From positions 1 to 64,000 of the forward strand of contig NZ_CP012268.1 in assembly GCF_001277195.1 (NCBI RefSeq): 64,000 nt of DNA, given 5' to 3'. Both the position numbers and the translations under genes were made by a program. Each line of letters opens with the position of its first letter. Position 1 is the stretch's first letter. Of this stretch, positions 1-6,588 are shown piece by piece. Origin of the DNA: Cronobacter muytjensii ATCC 51329. GTDB taxonomy: Bacteria > Pseudomonadota > Gammaproteobacteria > Enterobacterales > Enterobacteriaceae. The notes under the pieces were generated by a model, which ran no database searches, was not told the origin of the DNA, and worked only from the letters and a program-made list of their open reading frames with translations.

Positions 1-24
1 GCGTCTGCGGCAAAGCGTAAGTAA
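1..24 (+). CDS. malQ: 3' end of a gene, probably malQ (partial)
   Basis: The first bases read in frame as ASAAKRK followed by TAA, and a strong terminator comes right after. MalQ (4-alpha-glucanotransferase of maltodextrin use) ends in a similar Arg/Ala/Lys-rich tail in E. coli. In enteric genomes malPQ lies on the far side of nfuA with this orientation. Identification rests on gene order and seven residues only. Confidence 0.4.
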   Translation, partial: ASAAKRK

Positions 25-29
25 TGGCT

Positions 30-72
30 CGCCCCTGCGTTTCGCTTAAGGTTACGCAGGGGCGACGTTTTT
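30..72 (+). terminator. Rho-independent terminator after the partial gene
   Basis: Perfect 11-bp inverted repeat (30-40 with 54-64, core CGCCCCTGCGT) with a 13-nt loop, followed by a T run at 68-72. It closes the upstream transcript six bases after its stop codon. Confidence 0.8.
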
Positions 73-92
73 CTCTCCCCTGAATAAAAAGC

Positions 93-121
93 TTGCTTTG
101 TTTGAGTGGGTATGCGTTAAT
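93..121 (+). promoter_or_regulatory. Promoter of the cold-shock gene
   Basis: A -35 hexamer TTGCTT (93-98), a 17-bp spacer, an extended TGC and a -10 GTTAAT (116-121), with an A-rich stretch (81-90) upstream like an UP element. The predicted start is near 128-130, where sequence resembling the E. coli cspA leader begins. Start site inferred, not measured. Confidence 0.6.
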
Positions 122-129
122 GCACTCCT

Positions 130-297
130 CGGTTTGCGAGACAGACCCGTCGAAAAGCAGTTTAGTAAAGCAGTTCTCATTTCAAGTGTTATCCCAAGAT
201 ATCCCTTCTTTTTGAGTCTCCTCCATAAGCGCTAAGTAAATTCTGTTATGCAGGCCACGAATGCCGTAAGGCTCAATGATTGATTTAAGGTGATAAC
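130..297 (+). promoter_or_regulatory. Long cspA-type 5' leader with cold box
   Basis: About 168 nt of untranslated leader. Its first bases (CGGTTTGCGAGACAGACC, 130-147) match the cspA cold box, and blocks such as GCAG..TAGTAA..GCA continue the similarity to the E. coli cspA leader. In cspA this leader is a cold-sensing RNA element that refolds and exposes the ribosome site at low temperature. A ribosome-binding site AAGG (287-290) precedes the ATG. Function is by homology. Confidence 0.6.
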
Positions 298-510
298 ATG
301 TCTGATAAAATGACTGGTTTAGTAAAATGGTTTAACGCGGAAAAAGGTTTTGGCTTCATCACTCCGGACAACGGCAGCAAGGACGTTTTCGTTCACTTCT
401 CCGCTATCCAGAACAACGGCTTCAAAACCCTGGAAGAAGGCCAGAAGGTCACTTTCTCCGTTGAAAACGGCGCGAAAGGCCCGGCAGCTGCTAACGTAAC
501 TGCTATCTAA
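298..510 (+). CDS. CspA-family major cold-shock protein (RNA chaperone)
   Basis: A 70-residue single cold-shock domain, the exact size of E. coli CspA. It binds single-stranded RNA/DNA and melts secondary structure in the cytoplasm at low temperature. Both nucleic-acid-binding motifs are present: RNP1-like KGFGFI (near residues 16-21) and RNP2-like VFVHFSAI (near 30-37), plus the KWFN start of strand 1. The sequence is closest to the CspA/CspB/CspG group, so no single symbol is assigned. The long leader with a cold box argues for a cold-inducible paralogue rather than a constitutive CspC/E type. It stands alone between terminators. In E. coli this interval holds gntT instead. Confidence 0.95.
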   Translation: MSDKMTGLVKWFNAEKGFGFITPDNGSKDVFVHFSAIQNNGFKTLEEGQKVTFSVENGAKGPAAANVTAI

Positions 511-580
511 TCGCCCCGCTTGCGCGGTTTCCGACAGCGATGACGGGATAGCCCTGAGCAGTGAGATCGACGCAAAAAAG

Positions 581-605
581 AACCCGCCTTGTGCGGGTTT
601 TTTTA
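581..605 (+). terminator. Terminator of the cold-shock gene
   Basis: Stem AACCCGC (581-587) with GCGGGTT (593-599), followed by an unbroken T run (598-604). Lies 70 bp after the stop codon. Confidence 0.8.
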
Positions 606-622
606 TTCCGAGCATACGCGAA

Positions 623-651
623 AAAAAAGCCCGCTTAAAGCGGGCTTTTTT
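623..651. terminator. Bidirectional terminator between cspA-like gene and nfuA
   Basis: Symmetrical AAAAAAGCCCGC / GCGGGCTTTTTT hairpin (623-634 with 640-651). The A run gives a U tract on the minus strand, so it can end nfuA (stop at 670) as well as back up the terminator at 581-605. Confidence 0.8.
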
Positions 652-669
652 ATGGCTGACGTCCGGCGC

Positions 670-1245
670 TTAGTAGTAAGAGTGCTCGCCGCGCTGGTGC
701 TCAGTGAGATCGCGCACGCCTTTGAGTTCCGGAAACTCGTTCAGCAGCTGCTTTTCAATACCCTCTTTCAGGGTTACGTCTACCATAGAACAGCCGTTGC
801 AGCCGCCGCCGAATTGCAGAATGGCGTAGCCTTCGTCAGTAATTTCCATCAGCGTCACACGGCCGCCGTGGCCTGCCAGCTGTGGGTTGATCTGCGACTG
901 CAGTAAATACTCCACGCGCTCCATCAGCGGCGCGTCGTCCGCGACTTTACGCATTTTCGCGTTAGGCGCTTTCAGCGTGAGCTGCGAGCCCAGCTGGTCG
1001 GTCACAAAATCGATTTCCGCATCTTCCAGATACGGGGCGCTCAGTTCGTCCACATAAGCGGTGAGCAGATCGAATTTCAGTGCGGTATCCGTAGCTTCCA
1101 CGGCGTCGGGCGGGCAGTAAGACACGCCACATTCAGCATTCGGGGTGCCTGGATTGATAACGAATACGCGGATCTGCGTCCCTTCTTCCTGATTTGCCAG
1201 TAGCTTGGCAAAGTGTGCCTGGGCGGCATCGGAAATACGGATCAT
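670..1245 (-). CDS. nfuA: Fe/S biogenesis protein NfuA
   Basis: 191 residues, identical in length to E. coli NfuA. It carries and delivers [4Fe-4S] clusters to apo-proteins in the cytoplasm under oxidative stress or iron starvation, and supplies the cluster consumed by lipoyl synthase. The N-terminal half is the degenerate A-type carrier domain (AECGVSYC near residue 38). The C-terminal Nfu domain has the cluster-binding CxxC in GGGCNGCS (Cys149, Cys152). Its promoter overlaps the gntX stop codon, so it has its own start although gntX is just upstream in the same direction. Confidence 0.97.
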   Translation of the reverse strand: MIRISDAAQAHFAKLLANQEEGTQIRVFVINPGTPNAECGVSYCPPDAVEATDTALKFDLLTAYVDELSAPYLEDAEIDFVTDQLGSQLTLKAPNAKMRKVADDAPLMERVEYLLQSQINPQLAGHGGRVTLMEITDEGYAILQFGGGCNGCSMVDVTLKEGIEKQLLNEFPELKGVRDLTEHQRGEHSYY

Positions 1246-1280
1246 AGCAATGGCCTAATAGTTGACTATTTTAGTTGGTT

Positions 1281-1309
1281 ATAATACGCCCATCATCGAG
1301 GCTCTACAA
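1281..1309 (-). promoter_or_regulatory. nfuA promoter
   Basis: On the minus strand: -35 TTGTAG (1309-1304), 17-bp spacer, -10 TATTAT (1286-1281). The -35 overlaps the TAG stop codon of gntX. Predicted by consensus and spacing only. Confidence 0.55.
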
Positions 1310-1981
1310 GGTTCGACACAGGCACCATACCTGGACAGTCGCCGCGCCGTTGCGCTTCAGCAGGCGCGCGATTTGGGCAACGGTACTCCCTGTCGTGACG
1401 ACATCATCCACAATAACGATATGGAGACCCGCCACCGGCAATTCAACCCGAAAAGCGTTTTTCAGGTTGCTGCGCCGCTGCCTGGCACTGAGCTGCCGCT
1501 GGGGCGGGGCGGATTTTACGCGCACGACGGCGCCCGGTGCGTAGCGTATCCCGAGCCAGCGGGAAAGCGTGTTGGCGATTAGTGCGCTCTGGTTATAGCC
1601 GCGTCGCCAGGCGCGCGTGCGGTGCAGCGGCACGCTGATAATAAGATCCGCAGCGGGCAGGGTGGCGGCGCGTTTTGCGGCCAGCACGGTTAATAACAGC
1701 AGACGTGCAAGCGCGGACGAAAGCGCGGTGTGCCCGTGAAATTTAAACTGATGCACCAGCGTGCTCAGCGGCGGCGCATAATCGCTCGCGGCGATAAGCC
1801 GCTGCCAGGCCGGCGGCTTTTGCAGACAGCGGCCGCAGGGCAGCGTCGCCAGCGCGGCGGGCAACCCGCATTGCGGACAGACCGGCGCTAGCCTGCGTCG
1901 CTGGCAGCGCGAACAGACGCCCCAGCCCGGTATGCGCAGCGGCATCCGGCATAGCCAACACATCCCCGGTATTGTTAGCAT
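1304..1981 (-). CDS. gntX: GntX / ComF-type phosphoribosyltransferase-like protein
   Basis: 225 residues from the chosen ATG at 1981, which has AGGAGGT five bases upstream; an in-frame ATG at 2002 would add seven residues and lacks this. The N-terminus is a zinc-ribbon-like region with three CxxC pairs (CWLC near 8, CSRC near 23, CPQC near 35). The C-terminal half is a type I phosphoribosyltransferase fold ending in the PRPP loop VIVDDVVTTGST. The family includes ComF of competent bacteria. E. coli GntX was first linked to gluconate use, but ComF-like roles in DNA processing are equally possible. Divergent from bioH with 39 bp between the start codons. Confidence 0.93.
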   Translation of the reverse strand: MLTIPGMCWLCRMPLRIPGWGVCSRCQRRRLAPVCPQCGLPAALATLPCGRCLQKPPAWQRLIAASDYAPPLSTLVHQFKFHGHTALSSALARLLLLTVLAAKRAATLPAADLIISVPLHRTRAWRRGYNQSALIANTLSRWLGIRYAPGAVVRVKSAPPQRQLSARQRRSNLKNAFRVELPVAGLHIVIVDDVVTTGSTVAQIARLLKRNGAATVQVWCLCRTL

Positions 1982-2020
1982 GACGACCTCCTTGTACATC
2001 AATCATGAGAAGAGTAACGG

Positions 2021-2800
2021 ATGAATGACATCTGGTGGCAGACCACGGGCGAAGGAAATTGTCATCTTGTGCTGCTGCACGGGTGGGGGCTGAATGCCGA
2101 AGTGTGGCGTTGCATTTCGCAGGAATTAAGCTCGCACTTTACGCTGCATCTGGTGGATCTGCCGGGCTATGGGCGCAGCCAGGGCTTTGGCGCGCTGACG
2201 CTGGATGAAATGGCGCGCCTGGTGGCGAGCCGCGCGCCCGAACGCGCCATCTGGCTGGGCTGGAGCCTCGGCGGGCTGGTGGCAAGCCAGGTGGCGCTGA
2301 ACGCGCCGGCCAGGGTTGAGGCGCTGGTAACCGTCGCGTCATCACCCTGTTTTCAGGCGGGTGACGACTGGCCCGGCATTAAGCCTGACGTTTTAAGCGG
2401 TTTTCAGCGCCAGCTGAGCGACGATTTTCAGCGTACGGTGGAGCGCTTCCTGGCGCTGCAAACGCTCGGCACGGAAACGGCGCGCCAGGATGCGCGTGCG
2501 CTGAAATCCATCGTCCTGGCGCAGCAGTTGCCGGGTGCCGATGTGCTAAACGGTGGGCTGGAGATCCTTAAAACCGCCGATCTGCGCGAGGCGCTCGCCG
2601 CCTGGCAGGGGCCTTTTTTACGCCTTTATGGACGTCTCGACGGGCTGGTGCCGCGCAAGGTCGCCGCACTGCTTGATGAGCGCTGGCCCGCGAGCGACTC
2701 GCTGGTTTTCGACAAAGCGGCGCATGCGCCATTCATCTCTCACCCGCGTCAGTTCTGCGACGCGCTGCTGGCGCTCAGGGCTCGCCTGGCAAACCGCTAA
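2021..2800 (+). CDS. bioH: Pimeloyl-[ACP] methyl ester carboxylesterase BioH
   Basis: 259-residue alpha/beta hydrolase. BioH removes the methyl group from pimeloyl-ACP methyl ester after chain elongation, giving the pimeloyl-ACP used by BioF for biotin synthesis. The nucleophile elbow GWSLGG places Ser82, the catalytic serine of E. coli BioH. The acid lies in YGRLDGLVP and the histidine in KAAHAPFISHP, at the expected positions near 207 and 235. The oxyanion segment is LLHGWG near residue 18. It is alone on its strand and unlinked to the other bio genes, as in E. coli. Confidence 0.96.
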   Translation: MNDIWWQTTGEGNCHLVLLHGWGLNAEVWRCISQELSSHFTLHLVDLPGYGRSQGFGALTLDEMARLVASRAPERAIWLGWSLGGLVASQVALNAPARVEALVTVASSPCFQAGDDWPGIKPDVLSGFQRQLSDDFQRTVERFLALQTLGTETARQDARALKSIVLAQQLPGADVLNGGLEILKTADLREALAAWQGPFLRLYGRLDGLVPRKVAALLDERWPASDSLVFDKAAHAPFISHPRQFCDALLALRARLANR

Positions 2801-2884
2801 AAGCGAGCCATACTTTAGATGTCATTGTTATCGGGGCGTTTTTCGCAGCGCCCTTTTAAATCATCTGAACAGGAAGCCAAAAAC

Positions 2885-3154
2885 ATGAAACTACGCACGG
2901 GTATGCTGTTATCTGTTGTTCTGGGTTCGCTGTCGTTTGGCGCGCTGGCGGCGGAAGAGCTGCAAAAAGATAAAGTGAAAGAGATGAACCTGACCAAAAT
3001 CGGCACTATCGTCTCTGACAAAGGCACCGCGCCGATGGATGCGAAAGAAGAGCTGGTCAAGAAAGCTGATGAGATGGGCGGCAAATATTATGTCATCACC
3101 AGCGGCGAGAAAACCGGCAAAGATATTCACGCCACGGCGGATGTTTACAAGTAA
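2885..3154 (+). CDS. YhcN/BhsA-like small secreted stress protein (DUF1471)
   Basis: 89 residues. The ATG at 2885 starts a clear signal peptide (basic MKLRTG, hydrophobic LLSVVLGSL, cleavage after FGALAA); an upstream in-frame start at 2819 would bury it. The mature ~66 residues have the DUF1471 pattern: an AxxK region, KIGTIV, and near the end GGKYYVITSGE and ATADVYK. The family (BhsA, McbA, YhcN, YdgH) consists of periplasmic proteins induced by acid, peroxide or biofilm conditions; the exact role of this paralogue is unknown. It occupies the bioH-feoC interval, which in E. coli holds yhgA. Confidence 0.85.
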   Translation: MKLRTGMLLSVVLGSLSFGALAAEELQKDKVKEMNLTKIGTIVSDKGTAPMDAKEELVKKADEMGGKYYVITSGEKTGKDIHATADVYK

Positions 3155-3155
3155 C

Positions 3156-3181
3156 AAAAAGGGCGGGTATCGTGCCCGCCC
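3156..3181 (-). terminator. Terminator of the feoABC operon
   Basis: Stem GGGCGGG (3161-3167) with CCCGCCC (3175-3181). On the minus strand it is followed by five T (complement of 3156-3160). It lies seven bases after the feoC stop and may also serve the convergent YhcN-like gene. Confidence 0.75.
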
Positions 3182-3187
3182 TTCATA

Positions 3188-3424
3188 CTAGCGCAGCCGC
3201 CACACTTCTTTACGGCAGGCTTTGCCCTCCGGGCAGCGTCGGCAACTGCCGCTCAGACAGCCCGATAATTCATCCTCCTGACGCTCCGCTTTCCCCATCG
3301 CCTCCAGCCGGCTGAGCATCGCATTAATCAGCGGCAGCGGCGCGGCAAGCTGGTCGCTAATGCGCTGCGCGTCCATTCTGCCTGACAGCGCCAGCAGATC
3401 CCGCACCTCCATCAGCGTGGCCAT
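3188..3424 (-). CDS. feoC: Ferrous iron transport regulator FeoC
   Basis: 78 residues with the start at 3424, the size of E. coli FeoC; the ATG overlaps the feoB stop (TAATG), which implies coupled translation. The N-terminal ~55 residues form the winged-helix (EVRDLLALSGRMDAQRIS...). The loop holds the four-cysteine cluster CLSGSCRRCPEGKAC, which in Klebsiella FeoC binds an oxygen-sensitive Fe-S cluster. FeoC binds FeoB and protects it from FtsH proteolysis in Salmonella. An upstream in-frame start would add three residues inside feoB. Confidence 0.93.
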   Translation of the reverse strand: MATLMEVRDLLALSGRMDAQRISDQLAAPLPLINAMLSRLEAMGKAERQEDELSGCLSGSCRRCPEGKACRKEVWRLR

Positions 3425-5739
3425 TAGTGGCACTCCCCGGCGGGCGTATCGCAGCAGTGCGCGTCGCGGCGCGACGCCAGCAGGCTCACATCCACCCGGC
3501 TACGCGCCCGGCGCAGCGCGGTAATCAGCGCCACGTTAAACAGCACGACCGTCAGCATCGCCGTCAGGCTGTAGAGCGGATGCGCCTGGAACGTCGCGCC
3601 CTGGTAAAACAGCGTCGCCAGCGAATACGCGATGTTCAGGCCCCAGAGAATCGAGAAGCCCATCCAGCCGCGGCTCGACTCGCGGGCAATTGCGCCCATG
3701 ACCGAAATGCACGGGATATAGAGCAGCACAAACACCAGATAGCTGTAAGCGGCGGCTTCGCTGCCGAATTTAGCGCTCATCACGCCCATCGCGCCGGTGG
3801 CCATCTCGCCATCGCCTTTGCTGGCCTCGATCGGGTTTGCCAGCACGCTCAGGCTGAACGTGTCTTTCAGGCTCTGCCAGGTCTCGGTCAGCGCGCCGGT
3901 GAGTTCGTCCGTCAGGCTGAAGCTCGCGGCGTCGAACGGCGCCTCGTGGATATTTTCAGCGGTGTAGAGCGTGTTCAGCGTACCGACCACCACTTCTTTC
4001 GCCATCGCGCCGGTGAATAACCCGACGGTGGCCTGCCAGTTGTCGTCCTGCACGCCAATCGGCGCCAGCAGCGGTGTCAGTACACGGCTGACGGAGGCCA
4101 GCGCGGAATCATTAATGTTGTCCACGGTCTGGCCGCTGAACGAAAAGCTGTTAAGCGCGCCAATAAATACGCTAACCACCACAATCACTTTCCCGGCCCG
4201 CAGCACAAAGCCTTTCAGGCGCTGCCAGGTCTGTAACAGCAGGCTTTTCAGGTGCGGCACATGGTAGACCGGCAGTTCCATCACAAACGGCGTGGCTTCG
4301 CCGCGCATCAGGGTATATTTCAGCATCAGGCCCGTCAGGACCGCCATCACGATGCCGAGCAGATAGAGCGAAAAGACCACCAGCGCGCCGTCATTACCGA
4401 AAAAGGCGGCGGCGAACACCGCGAAAATCGCCAGTCGGGCGCCGCAGGACATAAACGGCGCCATCATGATGGTCATCAGCCGCTCGCGTGGGGCATCCAG
4501 CGTGCGTGCGCCCATCACCGACGGCACGTTGCAGCCGAAACCGACAATCAGCGGCACGAACGATTTGCCCGGCAGCCCCAGCGCCTGCATCAGACGGTCC
4601 ATTACAAACGCCGCGCGGGCCATATAACCGGAATCCTCAAGAAACGACAGAAACAGGTACATCATGCCGATTTGCGGCACCAGCGGCAGCACGGTATTGA
4701 TGCCGCCGCCGATCCCCTGGGCGAGAAACAGCGTCAGCCAGGCAGGGAAGTGCAGCGTATAGCCAACCCACTGTAGTCCGTGAATAAAAATCGCCACCGA
4801 TCCCGCATCGAAAATCGGCTGCAACGCGCCGCCGATGTTAATGGCGAGCAGGAACATCAGATACATCACGCCCAAAAACACCGGCAGGCCAAGGAAGCGG
4901 TTGAGGATAATTTTATCTACCGCCGCTGTGAGACGGTGCGGCTCGGCGGTAAGGCTGTTGCTGACCGCGTCGCAAATGGCCGCGATGCTCTGATAACGGG
5001 CATCGACAATATGCAGCGCCGGGTCATCAAGCTGCGTTTCAAGCGTAGCCAGCGTCTGCGGGAGCCGGGCGGTTGCCGCGCCAGCCACGCTGCGGCTGTA
5101 GATATCGCCTTCGAGCATTTGCAGGCCGAGCCAGCGGCGCTGCTGCGCGGAAAGTTCGCCGGGCATCGCTGACGCCAGCGCGTCCGCGGCCTCCATCAGC
5201 GGCGCCGGGTAGTGCACGCGCTCAATATCCTGATTGCGCTGATGCCGGTCAATCGCCAGTTTCAGGCTGTCGATGCCGCGCGCCCGTGTGGAAACCAGCG
5301 GCACGACCGGGCAGCCGAGGCGGCTCGCCAGCGCGTCAATATCGATTCGAATGTTTTGCTTTTCCGCGATATCCAGCATGTTTAACGCCACCACGCACGG
5401 GATGCCGAGTTCCAGCAGTTGCAGCGTGAGATAGAGATTGCGCTCAAGGTTGGAGGCGTCGACCACGTTTATTAACAGATCCGCCTCGCCGCCGAGAATA
5501 TAATGGCACGCGATCTGTTCATCCAGCGAGGTCTGGGAGGAGATGGTCGTCAGCGAATAAGTGCCGGGCAGGTCAACCAGCGTGACCTGATTATCGGTAG
5601 TGACGAAGCTGCCTTCCTTGCGCTCCACCGTGACGCCCGCCCAGTTGCCCACGCGCTGACGCGCGCCGGTTAGCTGATTAAACAGCGTAGTTTTACCGGA
5701 GTTCGGATTGCCAATTAAGCCGATGGTTAATTTTTTCAT
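3424..5739 (-). CDS. feoB: Ferrous iron permease FeoB
   Basis: 771 residues from the MKKLTIGLIG start (a second ATG two codons upstream at 5745 is possible). FeoB carries Fe(II) across the inner membrane. The N-terminal G domain shows G1 GNPNSGKTT near residue 10, G3 DLPGTYS and G4 NMLD. A helical GDI-like region follows, then the polytopic C-terminal half with the two Gate motifs (FVPLIVGFGCNVP and the later LYIPCISVMGAI). The tail carries HCCDTPAGECH, a Cys/His cluster. Preceded by feoA (27-bp gap) and overlapped by feoC. Confidence 0.97.
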   Translation of the reverse strand: MKKLTIGLIGNPNSGKTTLFNQLTGARQRVGNWAGVTVERKEGSFVTTDNQVTLVDLPGTYSLTTISSQTSLDEQIACHYILGGEADLLINVVDASNLERNLYLTLQLLELGIPCVVALNMLDIAEKQNIRIDIDALASRLGCPVVPLVSTRARGIDSLKLAIDRHQRNQDIERVHYPAPLMEAADALASAMPGELSAQQRRWLGLQMLEGDIYSRSVAGAATARLPQTLATLETQLDDPALHIVDARYQSIAAICDAVSNSLTAEPHRLTAAVDKIILNRFLGLPVFLGVMYLMFLLAINIGGALQPIFDAGSVAIFIHGLQWVGYTLHFPAWLTLFLAQGIGGGINTVLPLVPQIGMMYLFLSFLEDSGYMARAAFVMDRLMQALGLPGKSFVPLIVGFGCNVPSVMGARTLDAPRERLMTIMMAPFMSCGARLAIFAVFAAAFFGNDGALVVFSLYLLGIVMAVLTGLMLKYTLMRGEATPFVMELPVYHVPHLKSLLLQTWQRLKGFVLRAGKVIVVVSVFIGALNSFSFSGQTVDNINDSALASVSRVLTPLLAPIGVQDDNWQATVGLFTGAMAKEVVVGTLNTLYTAENIHEAPFDAASFSLTDELTGALTETWQSLKDTFSLSVLANPIEASKGDGEMATGAMGVMSAKFGSEAAAYSYLVFVLLYIPCISVMGAIARESSRGWMGFSILWGLNIAYSLATLFYQGATFQAHPLYSLTAMLTVVLFNVALITALRRARSRVDVSLLASRRDAHCCDTPAGECH

Positions 5740-5765
5740 TTGCATACACTCAATAACGAGAGAGG

Positions 5766-5990
5766 TCAGCGGGCCGCTTCAACCTGCAACAGCGACAAAT
5801 CTTTTTTTCGCAGCACCAGGCTTACGCGTCGGGTTTCGATATGAATTGGATCACCCAACGGTGCGACGCGTTTTACCTCAAACGACGAGCCCGGCAGCAT
5901 GCCGAGCGACAATAATTTCTGGCGGTACGCCGGGCTAATTTCCCGGGCGAAACCGGTGATTTTCCAGCTACTATTCGGTGTGAATTGCAT
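5766..5990 (-). CDS. feoA: Ferrous iron transport protein FeoA
   Basis: 74 residues, one SH3-like beta-barrel, very close to E. coli FeoA (ISPAYRQKLLSLGMLPG and PLGDPIHIETRR segments). A small cytoplasmic partner needed for FeoB-driven Fe(II) uptake, thought to act on the FeoB G domain or the FeoABC complex. First gene of the feoABC operon; a Fur-like site lies about 100 bp upstream, and in E. coli the operon is repressed by Fur-Fe and induced by FNR. Confidence 0.96.
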   Translation of the reverse strand: MQFTPNSSWKITGFAREISPAYRQKLLSLGMLPGSSFEVKRVAPLGDPIHIETRRVSLVLRKKDLSLLQVEAAR

Positions 5991-6092
5991 AAAACCTGCT
6001 TATTCCGGATGCGCTCAGCGGCGGTGAGCCGTGGCTATACAACGGCCGAAAGCCGATTATTGCGCGGGAAGGGATGTTAATCTGATTAAGAT

Positions 6093-6111
6093 GGTAATGA
6101 GAATAGTTTTT
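6093..6111. promoter_or_regulatory. Putative Fur box upstream of feoA
   Basis: GGTAATGAGAATAGTTTTT matches 13 of 19 positions of the Fur consensus GATAATGATAATCATTATC. It sits about 100 bp before the feoA start codon, as expected for an iron-repressed operon. No clear FNR palindrome was found by eye. Confidence 0.45.
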
Positions 6112-6413
6112 ATCTGCAACGCAATATTGCGGCGCAGCGATAATTTCTGAACTTTATTTGTTCTGGCGCAAAAAAATCAGCGCTGTCACGCGTCAGTAGG
6201 CGTTTTATATACCGTTATTGTTTATGATTCATAAGGTTAAATTCAATTGCGGGCGTAGTGGTGGTTTGCCTGAATATCCGCGTGTTATTTATTTGGCGCT
6301 ATTGTTATTTAAATGAAAAATGTAACCGCGCACATATTTATTTTTATTTCAGAGTGTGGCGTTATTTAAATAAAGAACGTGGCGCGCAGGGGGCAGCGGC
6401 GTCGCTGTTAAAA

Positions 6414-6493
6414 GTGGATGCGCTGCGCTTATCCTCCCTGCGCTTATCGACTCTACAAAAAAGCTGTTGAACGTAGGGCGGGTAAGCGTACCC
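6414..6493. repeat. REP-like element pair
   Basis: Two units: GTGGATGCGCTGCGCTTATCC (6414-6434) and GTAGGGCGGGTAAGCGTACCC (6473-6493). Close relatives occur at 41637-41715 and 53247-53281. They lie downstream of yhgF, outside genes, the usual location of REP/BIME sequences. Confidence 0.6.
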
Positions 6494-6545
6494 GTGGTCG
6501 CACATCCGACGCGCCAGCACCCGCGACAACCCGTCATCCCTGCCC

Positions 6546-6574
6546 AATAAAAAAGGCCGGTTTCCCGGCCTTTT
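6546..6574 (-). terminator. yhgF terminator
   Basis: Stem AAAGGCCGG (6552-6560) with CCGGCCTTT (6565-6573). On the minus strand the hairpin is followed by six T. It ends 15 bp after the yhgF stop. Confidence 0.8.
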
Positions 6575-6588
6575 ACTGTCGCGGATGC

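Larger units (their letters stand above)
5991..6588. other. 598-bp gene-free spacer between feoA and yhgF
   Basis: AT-rich for most of its length. It contains the feo control region (Fur-like site at 6093-6111), two similar blocks GTTATTTAAAT (6301-6314 and 6361-6372), a pair of REP-like elements (6414-6493) and the yhgF terminator. A 70-codon plus-strand ORF at 6258-6470 has no recognisable domain or ribosome site and runs into the REP element, so it is not called. Confidence 0.6.

Noticed and set aside
6070..6085. FNR site before feoA (TTAATCTGATTAA)
   Set aside because: Spacer is three bases instead of four and the conserved G and C of TTGAT/ATCAA are missing.
6258..6470. 70-codon ORF in the feoA-yhgF spacer
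   Set aside because: No ribosome site, no domain, and its end runs through a REP-like repeat.
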